DNA of 8,235 nucleotides from CAYVBJ01 sp964415185 (GCA_964415185.1 CAYPZI010000130.1:1-8235), one strand, 5' to 3'. Positions 1 through 6,285 are shown, counted from the stretch's first letter. A program made the numbers and translations. Notes: generated by a model not told the origin, from the sequence alone.

Positions 1-1044
1 GTGGAAGTCTTTGCCAACCTGGATGACGGGTTTGAATGGTTTGGCGGGACGGTAAACACCAAGTACCTGATTTCAGCCTTCGTTGGAGATGATGGCTTTG
101 ATTATGATGAGGGATTTCGTGGAAAAGGCCAGTTCTGGTTTAACATTCACGGAGATGATGATGCCGGTTCGGGCGGAGAGCATGATGGCGGAACAGATCC
201 GGAAACCGGTACGCCGTTTGCCATTCCTGAAGTATACAATGCTACCTACATCGGGTCCGGAGCAGAAACCATTCTGACAAGTAATGATTTTGCCCTGACC
301 ATTGATGACAATGCAGGAGGTAAGTATTTCAATTCGATCTTTACCGATTTTGCAGGAGCGGGCATAACCATTGAAGATTTGTCGAGTGGTGAAGACAGCC
401 GGTCGAGACTGGAATCGGGTGACATTGCGTTTTCCAATAATATCTGGTTTGACTTTGGAGACATTAATGGAGTTGCGATAGATGCAAATAATATCTTTGC
501 GCAGCAATTTGTGATCGATGCGATTGCTGGCGACCAGTTTGTGGAAGACCCGCAGATACGCAATATCACCCGGCAGAATGAGGTTGGCCTGGATCCTCGC
601 CCCGCTGAAGGAAGCCCCGCTTTTACCAATGACAGGCTTGTTCAGCCGCGAGATGGTTTCTATACTTTTACGCGCTTTATCGGTGCTTTTGGTGAAGAAA
701 GCTGGTATGTGCCCTGGGCATTTTTGGGAACAAGCGGTATTTCGGTTTCCACTGATGATGAGATTGCCTCTAATTCACCCACGGATTTCCGCCTTGAGCA
801 AAACTTCCCGAATCCGTTTAACCCGAGTACGGTAATCCGGTTCCAGCTTCCGCAAAGCCAGCGGGTTACATTGAAAGTTTATGATGTAACCGGAAGGCTG
901 GTTACTACACTGGTTGATGGTGTGCGTTCGGCAGGAACCAATGAAATCAGGTTCGATGCATCAAACCTGGCGAGTGGTGTGTACCTGTACAGGTTGCAAA
1001 GCAGCTCTGTCACGCTAACACGCAGCCTGACTTTGATCAAATAA
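1..1044 (+). CDS. T9SS-exported surface protein, 3' part (5' end outside window)
   Basis: The frame is open from the first base, so the GTG at position 1 is most likely an internal valine codon and the gene is cut by the window edge. The last 347 codons are present. Residues about 263-347 form a type A T9SS C-terminal sorting domain: QNFPNPFNPST, then a VYDVTGRLV strand, then ASGVYLYRL and a terminal strand ending LTLIK. This domain targets proteins through the outer membrane to the cell surface. The part before it (residues 1-250) is rich in Gly, Asp and aromatic residues (WFGGTVNTKYLISAF, FDYDEGFRGKGQFWF, EHDGGTDPETGTPFA) and contains LDPRPAEGSPAF. That last motif is typical of the end of right-handed parallel beta-helix regions in Bacteroidota surface proteins. 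The specific substrate or function is not recognisable. Two hairpins, the second a clear terminator, follow the stop codon. Confidence 0.85.
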   Translation: MEVFANLDDGFEWFGGTVNTKYLISAFVGDDGFDYDEGFRGKGQFWFNIHGDDDAGSGGEHDGGTDPETGTPFAIPEVYNATYIGSGAETILTSNDFALTIDDNAGGKYFNSIFTDFAGAGITIEDLSSGEDSRSRLESGDIAFSNNIWFDFGDINGVAIDANNIFAQQFVIDAIAGDQFVEDPQIRNITRQNEVGLDPRPAEGSPAFTNDRLVQPRDGFYTFTRFIGAFGEESWYVPWAFLGTSGISVSTDDEIASNSPTDFRLEQNFPNPFNPSTVIRFQLPQSQRVTLKVYDVTGRLVTTLVDGVRSAGTNEIRFDASNLASGVYLYRLQSSSVTLTRSLTLIK

Positions 1045-1070
1045 ATAACCAACCTGTAAATAACTTACAG

Positions 1071-1087
1071 CTCACAATCTTTGTGAG
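1071..1087 (+). other. short perfect hairpin downstream of the T9SS gene
   Basis: CTCACAA-tct-TTGTGAG is a perfect 7-bp stem with a 3-nt loop, 26 nt after the stop codon. It has no T-tract, so it is unlikely to terminate by itself. It may protect the 3' end of the mRNA or act together with the stronger hairpin that follows. Confidence 0.5.
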
Positions 1088-1100
1088 GTGTGCTGATCAC

Positions 1101-1137
1101 ATGAGAGGTCCGGGGAACCGGGCCTCTCATTTTTTTA
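1101..1137 (+). terminator. intrinsic terminator of the T9SS gene
   Basis: A 13-bp stem (ATGAGAGGTCCGG paired with CCGGGCCTCTCAT, one T-G wobble) closes a GGAA tetraloop of the GNRA type and runs directly into seven Ts. It sits 57 nt after the stop codon at 1042-1044. It also separates this gene from the convergent minus-strand pseudogene. Confidence 0.9.
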
Positions 1138-1204
1138 TACACAGGGTAAAAAGAGTTCAATCCGCTCTTTGCGGTATATCGTGGTTAATTTCTTGCTGGG
1201 TTAG

Positions 1205-1249
1205 AAACCGAGTGTATGAAACCGCAGGGGGCGCAGTGTTTTGCAGAGG
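1205..1249 (+). repeat. dispersed intergenic repeat A, copy 1
   Basis: This 45-bp stretch matches 7405-7449 at 38 of 45 positions by eye. The shared core is AAACCGAGTG..TGAAACC.CAG followed by GGGCGCAGTGT...GCAGAGG. It contains loosely periodic CGCAG/GCAGAG words. The sequence just upstream (1165-1192, CTCTTTGCGG...GTGGTTAATTTC) resembles its reverse complement, so the whole 1150-1250 region may be a degenerate palindrome. From memory, similar 'CGCAGAG' elements are scattered between genes in many bacteria. No gene overlaps this copy. Confidence 0.6.
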
Positions 1250-1264
1250 AAATGTGCAGAAAAA

Positions 1265-2172
1265 TTACACGAGGGGGAAGGTCCATGGGTGCCGGTATTG
1301 GGGCTTCAGGTAACTGTTCGCTTTGGGATGGTTTTTAAATTGCCTGCTTTGATGATCCCAGTGAAGCTTTTCACCCGTCAGGAATGCAATATTGCCAAGA
1401 TTTGAAATGATAGCTGTGTTTGCCGCTGCTTCGATATTGGCTGCCGGTTTTTTTCTTGATTTCATCGAATCAAGGAAATTGTTCACATGATTTTGAAGGT
1501 GGTCTCCGCCACCGCCCGACGGATGGATCCGTTTGATGGTATCCTGCCGTTTACCATCCACATTTTCGGTTTCGGGTATCACTTCCCAGCTTCCGCGGTC
1601 AACAACCAAAGTGCCGTTATTGCCGATAAAAGCCACGCCATGGTTTCGTCCATACGGCCCGCCGTCGATTCCGGCCGCATGTTCCCAGATCATATTGAAA
1701 TTCTCGAATTCATAAACGGCCTGCTGTGTGTCAGGTGTTTCCATGGCATCATCCGGAAACCCGAATTTGCCGCCGCTCGACATCACGGTTTTCGGCCCGC
1801 CGGGTTTCATTGCATAGAGTACGATATCAATCAGGTGCACTCCCCAATCGGTCATCAGTCCGCCGGCATAATCCCAGTACCAGCGGAAATTGAAGTGAAA
1901 CCGGTTCGTTTCTACAGCTCATCTGTACGCTGGTTCAACACATTGCGGTCTACATCACAAAGTGCTTTGCACTCTACATTACCAACATTCAAAAAACGGT
2001 CGAGGTTTGTCCATCCCATGCCTTTGCAGCCGATCAGTCCGACTGTAATTTTTTCATTGGGAGATCGGCTTTTTAAAATAGAAAATGCAGAACCAGGCAC
2101 AAGAAAAGCAGCACCCATGCCCGCTATCATTTTTCCGGAATCTGCGAGAAACTGGCGGCGTGTGGATTTCAT
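1265..2172 (-). pseudogene. Gfo/Idh/MocA family oxidoreductase, internally deleted and frameshifted
   Basis: The minus-strand start at 2172 gives an 86-residue piece with a twin-arginine signal (STRRQFLADSGKM, then a hydrophobic stretch) and a Rossmann entry (GLIGCKGMGW), ending at TAG 1912-1914. The C-terminal piece is in another frame, open from 1918 down to TAA at 1265. It carries WDYAGGLMTDWGVHLID, the conserved Asp/His motif of the substrate-binding domain, then GNNGTLVVDRGSWEVIP and the usual family ending. Together the pieces encode about 304 residues, against roughly 430-450 for intact exported members. The missing middle would include the rest of the NAD-binding domain and the EKP motif. 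The gene should therefore be non-functional unless the join is an assembly error. Intact relatives are exported NAD-dependent sugar or cyclitol oxidoreductases. Its G+C is like the T9SS gene and higher than the cassette that follows. Confidence 0.88.
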
Positions 2173-2444
2173 GGCTTTATATATTTTATTATAATTTACA
2201 GCCCTATGAGATAGAATTTAGTTTTTAATTTTACTTTTTAAAAAAGGAAAGGGCAAATATGAAAAACAGGCAAGGTGTTTATCTGCGGAAATCAGCGCAT
2301 CACTCAGTGTGAATCAACTGGTTTAGAATAGGCTGGTAAAAAAATGATATAGATATCACAAAAGTTTAAACTTTCAATCCATCAATTGTTTCTTAATTTT
2401 GTTTTTTGTAAAGTCGATTATACAATTCCTCATCAGATGCTAAC
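2173..2444. other. divergent intergenic region between the pseudogene and the accessory cassette
   Basis: These 272 AT-rich bases must hold the promoters for the minus-strand oxidoreductase and the plus-strand thioredoxin-like gene. A perfect 8-bp palindrome GTTTAAAC lies at 2364-2371, and a possible promoter element lies at 2394-2401. A 17-codon reading frame at 2259-2312 has a purine-rich upstream sequence but no other support. No RNA gene or mobile-element end is visible. Confidence 0.5.
2372..2401 (+). promoter_or_regulatory. candidate Bacteroidota-type promoter
   Basis: TAATTTTG at 2394-2401 fits the Bacteroidota -7 consensus TAnnTTTG exactly. TTTC at 2372-2375, 18 nt upstream, is one base from the -33 TTTG element. 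It lies 43 nt before the ATG at 2445. The surrounding DNA is so T-rich that a chance match is quite possible. Confidence 0.35.
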
Positions 2445-2981
2445 ATGAAATTCCACTTTAATATGCAAGTTAGTAAATCAAAATTATCATATTACTTGCT
2501 CTATGTACTAATTTTCATATTTGTTTTATTGCTAGCAGCTAACATTACTAGTTTAACAATCAACAATTTATCAGATCCGAAAAATAATCTGAATATGATT
2601 ATAAATCACTCAGATTCACTTTTTTCTTTGAAGAAAAACAGCTATGAAAAATTGAATTTAGATGAATATACAATCCTTAATTTTTTAAACTTTCAGTGTA
2701 GGAATTGTATAGAAAGGTATAAAAACTGGGATGACTGGTATGAAGATTTAAAAAACAATGAGAATGTAAAATTTTACCACATTATCCCGGAAATCAATGA
2801 AAACTATGCAAAATTGATTTTAAAAAATATTTCTGATGAGAGCGATTTTGATGTTTATTTAGATGACAACTATGTAAATAATAACAACTTTATTACCAGA
2901 AGTTCATCTTTACTTTTCCACAATGGTAAATTGATATCAAATAATTTTAATGATTTTAAAAATTTTATAAATAATAAATGA
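2445..2981 (+). CDS. membrane-anchored thioredoxin-like protein with CxxC
   Basis: The 178-residue product has one N-terminal hydrophobic helix (residues about 16-34), so it is probably tethered in the inner membrane with its body in the periplasm. Residues 77-88 form a beta strand leading into FQCRNC (C85, C88), the thioredoxin-like CxxC position at the start of a helix. Residues about 150-165 (ITRSSSLLFHNGKLI) match the strand-turn-strand that normally carries the cis-proline, but Ser replaces that proline. A role in oxidising, reducing or isomerising disulfides is inferred from the fold and from the 12-Cys peptides just downstream. The gene is very AT-rich (about one quarter G+C), more so than its neighbours, which suggests transfer. 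An alternative start is Met7 at 2463. A terminator-like hairpin follows, so it may be a separate transcript. Confidence 0.72.
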   Translation: MKFHFNMQVSKSKLSYYLLYVLIFIFVLLLAANITSLTINNLSDPKNNLNMIINHSDSLFSLKKNSYEKLNLDEYTILNFLNFQCRNCIERYKNWDDWYEDLKNNENVKFYHIIPEINENYAKLILKNISDESDFDVYLDDNYVNNNNFITRSSSLLFHNGKLISNNFNDFKNFINNK

Positions 2982-2984
2982 GTG

Positions 2985-3019
2985 CTGAATGAATGTGGAT
3001 GATCTCTATTCAGTTTTTT
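2985..3019 (+). terminator. probable intrinsic terminator after the thioredoxin-like gene
   Basis: CTGAAT (2985-2990) pairs with ATTCAG (3008-3013) around a 17-nt loop, and six Ts follow directly (3014-3019). The stem is short and AT-rich, so termination may be partial. It starts 3 nt after the stop codon. The 150 bases that follow, up to the first peptide gene, must then contain that gene's promoter, but no clear TAnnTTTG match is seen. Confidence 0.5.
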
Positions 3020-3161
3020 ATTTAATAAAATGACACTAAAAGAAATATCTCAATCTACTCTCGAAAAGTGGAGAAGGACATTTAATCAAAGAATTTCCTA
3101 ATGGCCCTGTCTCAGGATATTTCATTACTTAAAAATCAAACTCTCAAAATCGTAAAATAAC

Positions 3162-3167
3162 GAGGTG
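3162..3167 (+). promoter_or_regulatory. Shine-Dalgarno site of peptide gene 1
   Basis: GAGGTG lies 5 nt before the ATG at 3173. The same GAGGTG at the same distance precedes peptide gene 3 (4801-4806), with a shared TTATG context. The site supports 3173, rather than the in-frame ATG at 3185, as the start. Confidence 0.6.
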
Positions 3168-3172
3168 ATATT

Positions 3173-3451
3173 ATGATATCTAAAATGAATAAATTATCCA
3201 TAAGTCTGATTACTTCAATTTTTATTCTACTGCTTGTAGGTTTTATATCCGGAGTAAAAAGTTCTACAAATTGCTGTGTTACATGCCCCGATTTCTGTAA
3301 ATGCGAAAGAACGGCTGCAGAAGATGAGTGTTGCACAACCGCCCAATGCAACACTTTTGTCGGGTTTACTTGCACAGGTATTGGCGCCAATTGTTGCTTT
3401 GGCGATTCATGTGAAATCCCGACCGAAGCCTCTTTTATATTGAAATTTTAA
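3173..3451 (+). CDS. exported 12-cysteine peptide 1 (orphan copy)
   Basis: The product has 92 residues, with a short basic start and a hydrophobic segment (about residues 8-27) that looks like a signal peptide or membrane anchor. A Cys-rich domain with 12 cysteines follows in the pattern CC-x2-C-x3-C-x-C-x8-CC-x4-C-x7-C-x6-CC-x4-C. This matches peptides 2 and 3 except for one extra residue in the fourth spacer. An even number of cysteines behind an export segment suggests up to six disulfides formed in the periplasm. Unlike the other two peptides, it is not followed by its own propeller gene, and its tail (EIPTEASFILKF) replaces the shared DEPEEN tail. It lies 5 nt upstream of peptide gene 2. 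I do not recognise the family. It resembles Bacteroides NVEALA-type exported peptides in layout but lacks that motif. Confidence 0.8.
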   Translation: MISKMNKLSISLITSIFILLLVGFISGVKSSTNCCVTCPDFCKCERTAAEDECCTTAQCNTFVGFTCTGIGANCCFGDSCEIPTEASFILKF

Positions 3452-3456
3452 AAAAG

Positions 3457-3729
3457 TTGAAATCTAAGATGAAAAATTTAAATTTGATCCGAATTCTCAT
3501 TGCAGTTTTTATACTCCTGATCGTAGTACTATCATTAAATCTGAATTCCCGGGCAGATGATTCATCCGGTTGTTGTATAAATTGCTTTGGGGAATGTCAT
3601 TGTGAAATCAGTACGGATGAACCGTGTTGTCTTACACGACAATGTTACAACTTACCTGTAGTAAAGTGTTTTGGTGATAGTTCAAAGTGTTGTTATGGTG
3701 GTTCCTGTGATGAACCTGAAGAAAATTAG
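3457..3729 (+). CDS. exported 12-cysteine peptide 2, paired with propeller lipoprotein 1
   Basis: The product has 90 residues: a basic N-terminus, a hydrophobic segment (about 12-28), a likely signal peptidase site after Ser-Arg-Ala33, and an acidic mature part of about 57 residues. Twelve cysteines follow CC-x2-C-x3-C-x-C-x7-CC-x4-C-x7-C-x6-CC-x4-C, and it ends in DEPEEN. The start given is TTG at 3457 because it aligns residue for residue with the ATG of peptide 3. ATG at 3469 would still leave the whole export segment. No good Shine-Dalgarno is seen, and the gene starts 5 nt after peptide gene 1 ends, so translation may depend on coupling. Its own stop codon is part of TAGGAG, the ribosome site of the propeller gene 9 nt downstream. 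The net negative charge argues against a typical cationic antimicrobial peptide. Function unknown. Confidence 0.82.
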   Translation: MKSKMKNLNLIRILIAVFILLIVVLSLNLNSRADDSSGCCINCFGECHCEISTDEPCCLTRQCYNLPVVKCFGDSSKCCYGGSCDEPEEN

Positions 3730-3738
3730 GAGACATAA

Positions 3739-4794
3739 ATGAGATTAATTATCATTTTTCTTTTCACATTTACAGCGATATCATGTAAAAATCAGGAAGT
3801 TAAAACTGGTGATAATGCAGGAATTAAATCTCTTTCAATTGAACATACCGATAATCAATATAAGGTTTCAAGTCATGAGTACATTTTCGGGGATTCAGAT
3901 AAGATGCCCCTTGCACTTGTAGCTGGTTTATCGGTTACAAATAGTGGACAGGTTTTCATTTTTGATCATACGTTGAAGGGATTTTATAAGTTAAATTCCG
4001 CAGGAGATGTACTTGATTTTATAACCCTGCCGGAAGGGAGAGGCCCCGGAGAGTACAGTGATCCTCTTGGGTTTGCTGCATCTGGTGAAAGAGTTTATAT
4101 ATATGATCAGAATTTATTCAGATTGACAGCAGCCGATTTAAACCTGGAACCGGTAAATATTTTTCAAGACGAGACATCCACATTAAACATGGTGATGCAG
4201 CCTCTTGGTGACGGGAAAATTCTTGCGGCAAGAAACCTTTTCAGAATTAAACCGGACGAATATACCTGTTTTATTTATGATTCGAATGAGAATGAAATTC
4301 TTCTCGAGTTTGATCAATCCTACGATACCGTTATAGAAACCAAAAAAGAGAGGGTGCAGCTTAACGATATGGCAATGCCGGTCTATGCCAATGATAAGTA
4401 CTACGTTTTGTTGTCACTTCCATTTCAGCTTAAAGAGTATGATCTGCAAGGCAGGCTTTTGAATACCTATCAGGTTAAAAACAGGGAGAACCCCTATTTT
4501 GAAAGGGACAGTTTTGTTAATCCCACATACGCCAATATCGGGTTTTCCTGGGACGATCACTATGAATTATTTTTGATAACAATATTGAATAACCGGGACA
4601 GATCATCTAAGCTGTATCTGTTTGATAAAAATTTTGAATTAAACTCTGTGATTGATCTTGATCAGTTTAAAATACATGATGATGATCTTTTTCAGAGCCT
4701 CACTAATTCAAGCGACCATAAAGGAAATGTTTATCTGCTTTCGAATAGCAGAGAAGGGCCAAAAATATTAAAGATTCAATTCTCTGAATCATAA
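3739..4794 (+). CDS. 6-bladed beta-propeller lipoprotein 1
   Basis: The 351-residue product starts with a lipoprotein signal peptide (hydrophobic residues 3-14, lipobox TAISC with Cys16). It should be lipidated and envelope-anchored. The body shows repeated propeller-like strand patterns such as GQVFIFD, ERVYIYDQN, KLYLFDK and GNVYLLSNS. It carries GRGPGEY (residues 100-106), a hallmark of the 6-bladed beta-propeller / BF3164-like TolB-like lipoproteins of Bacteroidota. These are thought to be binding rather than catalytic proteins. Apart from the lipid-bearing Cys, the only other cysteine is C177. The ATG is 9 nt after peptide gene 2, with an overlapping TAGGAG ribosome site, so the two are almost certainly co-translated. 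It is clearly a paralogue of the product at 5094-6152. The ligand is unknown; the partner peptide is the obvious candidate. Confidence 0.88.
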   Translation: MRLIIIFLFTFTAISCKNQEVKTGDNAGIKSLSIEHTDNQYKVSSHEYIFGDSDKMPLALVAGLSVTNSGQVFIFDHTLKGFYKLNSAGDVLDFITLPEGRGPGEYSDPLGFAASGERVYIYDQNLFRLTAADLNLEPVNIFQDETSTLNMVMQPLGDGKILAARNLFRIKPDEYTCFIYDSNENEILLEFDQSYDTVIETKKERVQLNDMAMPVYANDKYYVLLSLPFQLKEYDLQGRLLNTYQVKNRENPYFERDSFVNPTYANIGFSWDDHYELFLITILNNRDRSSKLYLFDKNFELNSVIDLDQFKIHDDDLFQSLTNSSDHKGNVYLLSNSREGPKILKIQFSES

Positions 4795-4800
4795 AATGAT

Positions 4801-4806
4801 GAGGTG
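4801..4806 (+). promoter_or_regulatory. Shine-Dalgarno site of peptide gene 3
   Basis: GAGGTG lies 5 nt upstream of the ATG at 4812, in the same arrangement as the site before peptide gene 1. It starts 6 nt after the stop of propeller gene 1, so the second unit can be translated from the same mRNA. Confidence 0.6.
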
Positions 4807-4811
4807 TCATT

Positions 4812-5084
4812 ATGAAAATAAAAACGAAAAATCTAAATTTTATTCGAATTCTTATTGCAGTATTTATGCTTTTAATTGTCGTATTATCTATTAATCTGAA
4901 TTCCCTGGCAGATAATTCATCTGGATGTTGTATAAATTGCTTCGGTGAATGTGACTGTGAAAGCAGTACTGATGAGCCTTGTTGTTTAACGAGAACTTGT
5001 TTCATTTATAAGGTTGCAGAATGTCAAGGTGAACAAAGTAAATGTTGCTTTGGTGGTGCCTGTGATGAGCCTGAAGAAAATTAG
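4812..5084 (+). CDS. exported 12-cysteine peptide 3, paired with propeller lipoprotein 2
   Basis: The product has 90 residues and is a close paralogue of peptide 2. The export segment is nearly the same (RILIAVFMLLIVVLS), and a likely cleavage site follows Ser-Leu-Ala33. The mature part is acidic and has the same 12-Cys spacing (CC-x2-C-x3-C-x-C-x7-CC-x4-C-x7-C-x6-CC-x4-C) and the same DEPEEN tail. The main difference is the seven residues between the eighth and ninth cysteines: FIYKVAE here, YNLPVVK in peptide 2 and NTFVGFT in peptide 1. The ATG has a good GAGGTG site 5 nt upstream. The TAG stop is followed after 9 nt by the ATG of propeller gene 2, as in the first unit. Role unknown. A secreted ligand or partner for the adjacent propeller is the simplest inference. 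Confidence 0.84.
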   Translation: MKIKTKNLNFIRILIAVFMLLIVVLSINLNSLADNSSGCCINCFGECDCESSTDEPCCLTRTCFIYKVAECQGEQSKCCFGGACDEPEEN

Positions 5085-5093
5085 GTGAATTCG

Positions 5094-6152
5094 ATGAGAT
5101 TATATTTGTCGTTTTTAATTATTGCACTGACAGTGATAGCATGTAAAAATCAGGAAAATGATCTAAATAAGACAACAGCTACAAAATTTATTTCTCTTGA
5201 AGATTCTGTTAACCAATACAGGGTACGAAATCACGAGTTTATTTTCGGGGATACGGAAGAGTATCCGCTGGCAATGATTTCGGGCCTTTCTGTAGTTAAA
5301 AACGGATTGATCTATATTTTTGACAGTTCGGTAAATCGTATATATGTCATACAAAATGATGGTAATCTACTTCATTCTTATAAATTAAAGGAGGGAAAAG
5401 GCCCGGGTGAGTTTGTGCGTGCGTTTGCATTCGAGGCCGGTGAAGAACATTTATATATTTATGATCAAAATCTGTTCAGATTGACCGTATTTGACCTTGA
5501 ATTTAATGTACTCCATGAATTTACAGATCATACCACTACTCTGAATCTGGTCATGCAGCCACTTGAAAACGGCAAAGTTCTTGCTGCGAGAAATCTCTTG
5601 AGAATCAAGCCGGATGAATTCACATGTTTTATTTTTGACGGTATTTCCGGGGAAGTTCTTCAGGAATTTGATCAATCATATAAAATTGTTGCAAAAACTC
5701 ACAAGGAAAATGTACAATTAAATACCATAGCTATGCCTGTCTATGCCAAAGGGAGATATTTTATGCTGATGTCACTTCCATTTATCCTCAAGGAATTTGA
5801 TGAAAATGGAAAACAGATCAGAACCTACCGCGTCAAAGAAAGGGATAACCCCTATTTCGAAAGAGGAGAATTTCTAATTCCCACCTATGCCAATATCGGA
5901 TTTTCTTACGATGAGTATTACGATTTGTTCCTGGTAAACATTGCAAATAATCGTGACCGTAATTCGAAGTTATATATCTTCAATTCCGATATTGAATTAA
6001 AAGCGGTTATCAACCTGAATGAGTTTGGTATTGACGATGATGATCTTTTTCAGCTTTCTACAAGTTCAAGCGACCATAAAGGAAATATTTATCTGCTTTC
6101 AAACAGCAGAAACGGGCCTAAAATATTAAAAATCAATCTTGAGAATGTTTGA
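5094..6152 (+). CDS. 6-bladed beta-propeller lipoprotein 2
   Basis: From ATG 5094 the product has 352 residues. I chose this start because MRL and the 9-nt distance from the peptide stop codon match propeller 1; a GTG at 5085 would add three residues. The signal peptide ends in a TVIAC lipobox (Cys17), followed by KNQE as in propeller 1. GKGPGEF marks the first part of the propeller. The two paralogues share many blocks, including YDQNLFRLT, AARNL.RIKPDE, NPYFER, PTYANIGFS and SSDHKGN.YLLSNSR.GPKILKI. The nucleotide match near the 3' end (around 4708-4760 against 6064-6116) is particularly high, suggesting a recent duplication or gene conversion. It is probably an envelope-anchored binding protein, with the peptide encoded just upstream as its likely partner. 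No convincing terminator follows directly. Confidence 0.87.
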   Translation: MRLYLSFLIIALTVIACKNQENDLNKTTATKFISLEDSVNQYRVRNHEFIFGDTEEYPLAMISGLSVVKNGLIYIFDSSVNRIYVIQNDGNLLHSYKLKEGKGPGEFVRAFAFEAGEEHLYIYDQNLFRLTVFDLEFNVLHEFTDHTTTLNLVMQPLENGKVLAARNLLRIKPDEFTCFIFDGISGEVLQEFDQSYKIVAKTHKENVQLNTIAMPVYAKGRYFMLMSLPFILKEFDENGKQIRTYRVKERDNPYFERGEFLIPTYANIGFSYDEYYDLFLVNIANNRDRNSKLYIFNSDIELKAVINLNEFGIDDDDLFQLSTSSSDHKGNIYLLSNSRNGPKILKINLENV

Positions 6153-6203
6153 TTTAATGCAAAACATGACTTTACAGCGGGATTAGTAAACTTTTAGCCC
6201 GAT

Positions 6204-6256
6204 AAATCGCTTAATCGCCTGATCGCTATATCGTACATTGGCAATCTTGAGATTGC
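6204..6256 (+). repeat. dispersed intergenic repeat B, copy 1, with hairpin
   Basis: Positions 6204-6245 match 7475-7516 over 42 bp without gaps. Most differences are C/T or G/A changes (AAATCG.TTAAT.G.CTGATC.CTATAT.GTACATTGGCAAT). The copy ends in a perfect hairpin, GCAATC-TTGA-GATTGC (6241-6256). It lies between propeller genes 2 and 3. The shared sequence is followed by a stem-loop in both copies although the stems differ in sequence, which suggests that the structure matters. Confidence 0.65.
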
Positions 6257-6259
6257 ATG

Positions 6260-6285
6260 AAACCTTTAATAATGGTTTATTTTTT
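6260..6285 (+). terminator. weak terminator-like hairpin before propeller gene 3
   Basis: AAACC (6260-6264) pairs with GGTTT (6274-6278), followed by A and six Ts. It ends 2 nt before the ATG at 6288, which is an awkward place for a true terminator. It could instead be a structure that controls translation of the next gene, or a chance AT-rich fold. Confidence 0.3.

Larger units (their letters stand above)
3457..6152 (+). repeat. tandem duplication of a peptide + propeller unit
   Basis: Unit 1 (3457-4794) and unit 2 (4812-6152) have the same gene order, nearly the same length (1338 and 1341 bp) and identical 9-nt spacing inside each unit. Both their proteins are homologous, and nucleotide similarity is obvious over the signal-peptide region, the peptide 3' end and the propeller 3' end. 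They are separated by 17 nt. Divergence is too great for a very recent event, so both copies have probably been kept by selection. Confidence 0.85.

Noticed and set aside
73..629. Minus-strand reading frames opposite the T9SS gene
   Set aside because: They overlap a frame with a clear T9SS domain, have no recognisable motifs, and are explained as antisense shadows.
1487..2194. Long plus-strand reading frame over the oxidoreductase region
   Set aside because: The minus strand carries clear Gfo/Idh/MocA motifs over the same bases. The plus-strand product has no family features.
2259..2312. 17-codon frame with a purine-rich upstream sequence
   Set aside because: It is too short to judge, has no motif or conserved partner, and lies in a promoter region.
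4703..5005. Minus-strand frame across the propeller 1-peptide 3 junction
   Set aside because: It is antisense to two well-supported genes and has no protein features.
3173..5084. Cys-rich peptides as a toxin-antitoxin or bacteriocin system
   Set aside because: The mature parts of peptides 2 and 3 are acidic, there is no immunity gene, peptidase-ABC transporter or double-Gly leader, and the partner genes are propeller lipoproteins.
3173..5084. Metallothionein-like or ferredoxin-like function of the peptides
   Set aside because: They have an N-terminal export segment, so the cysteines should be oxidised in the envelope. The spacing does not match CxxCxxCxxxC clusters.
6178..6201. CGGG...CCCG pairing after propeller gene 2 as a terminator
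   Set aside because: Only four pairs with mismatches inside and no T-tract behind.
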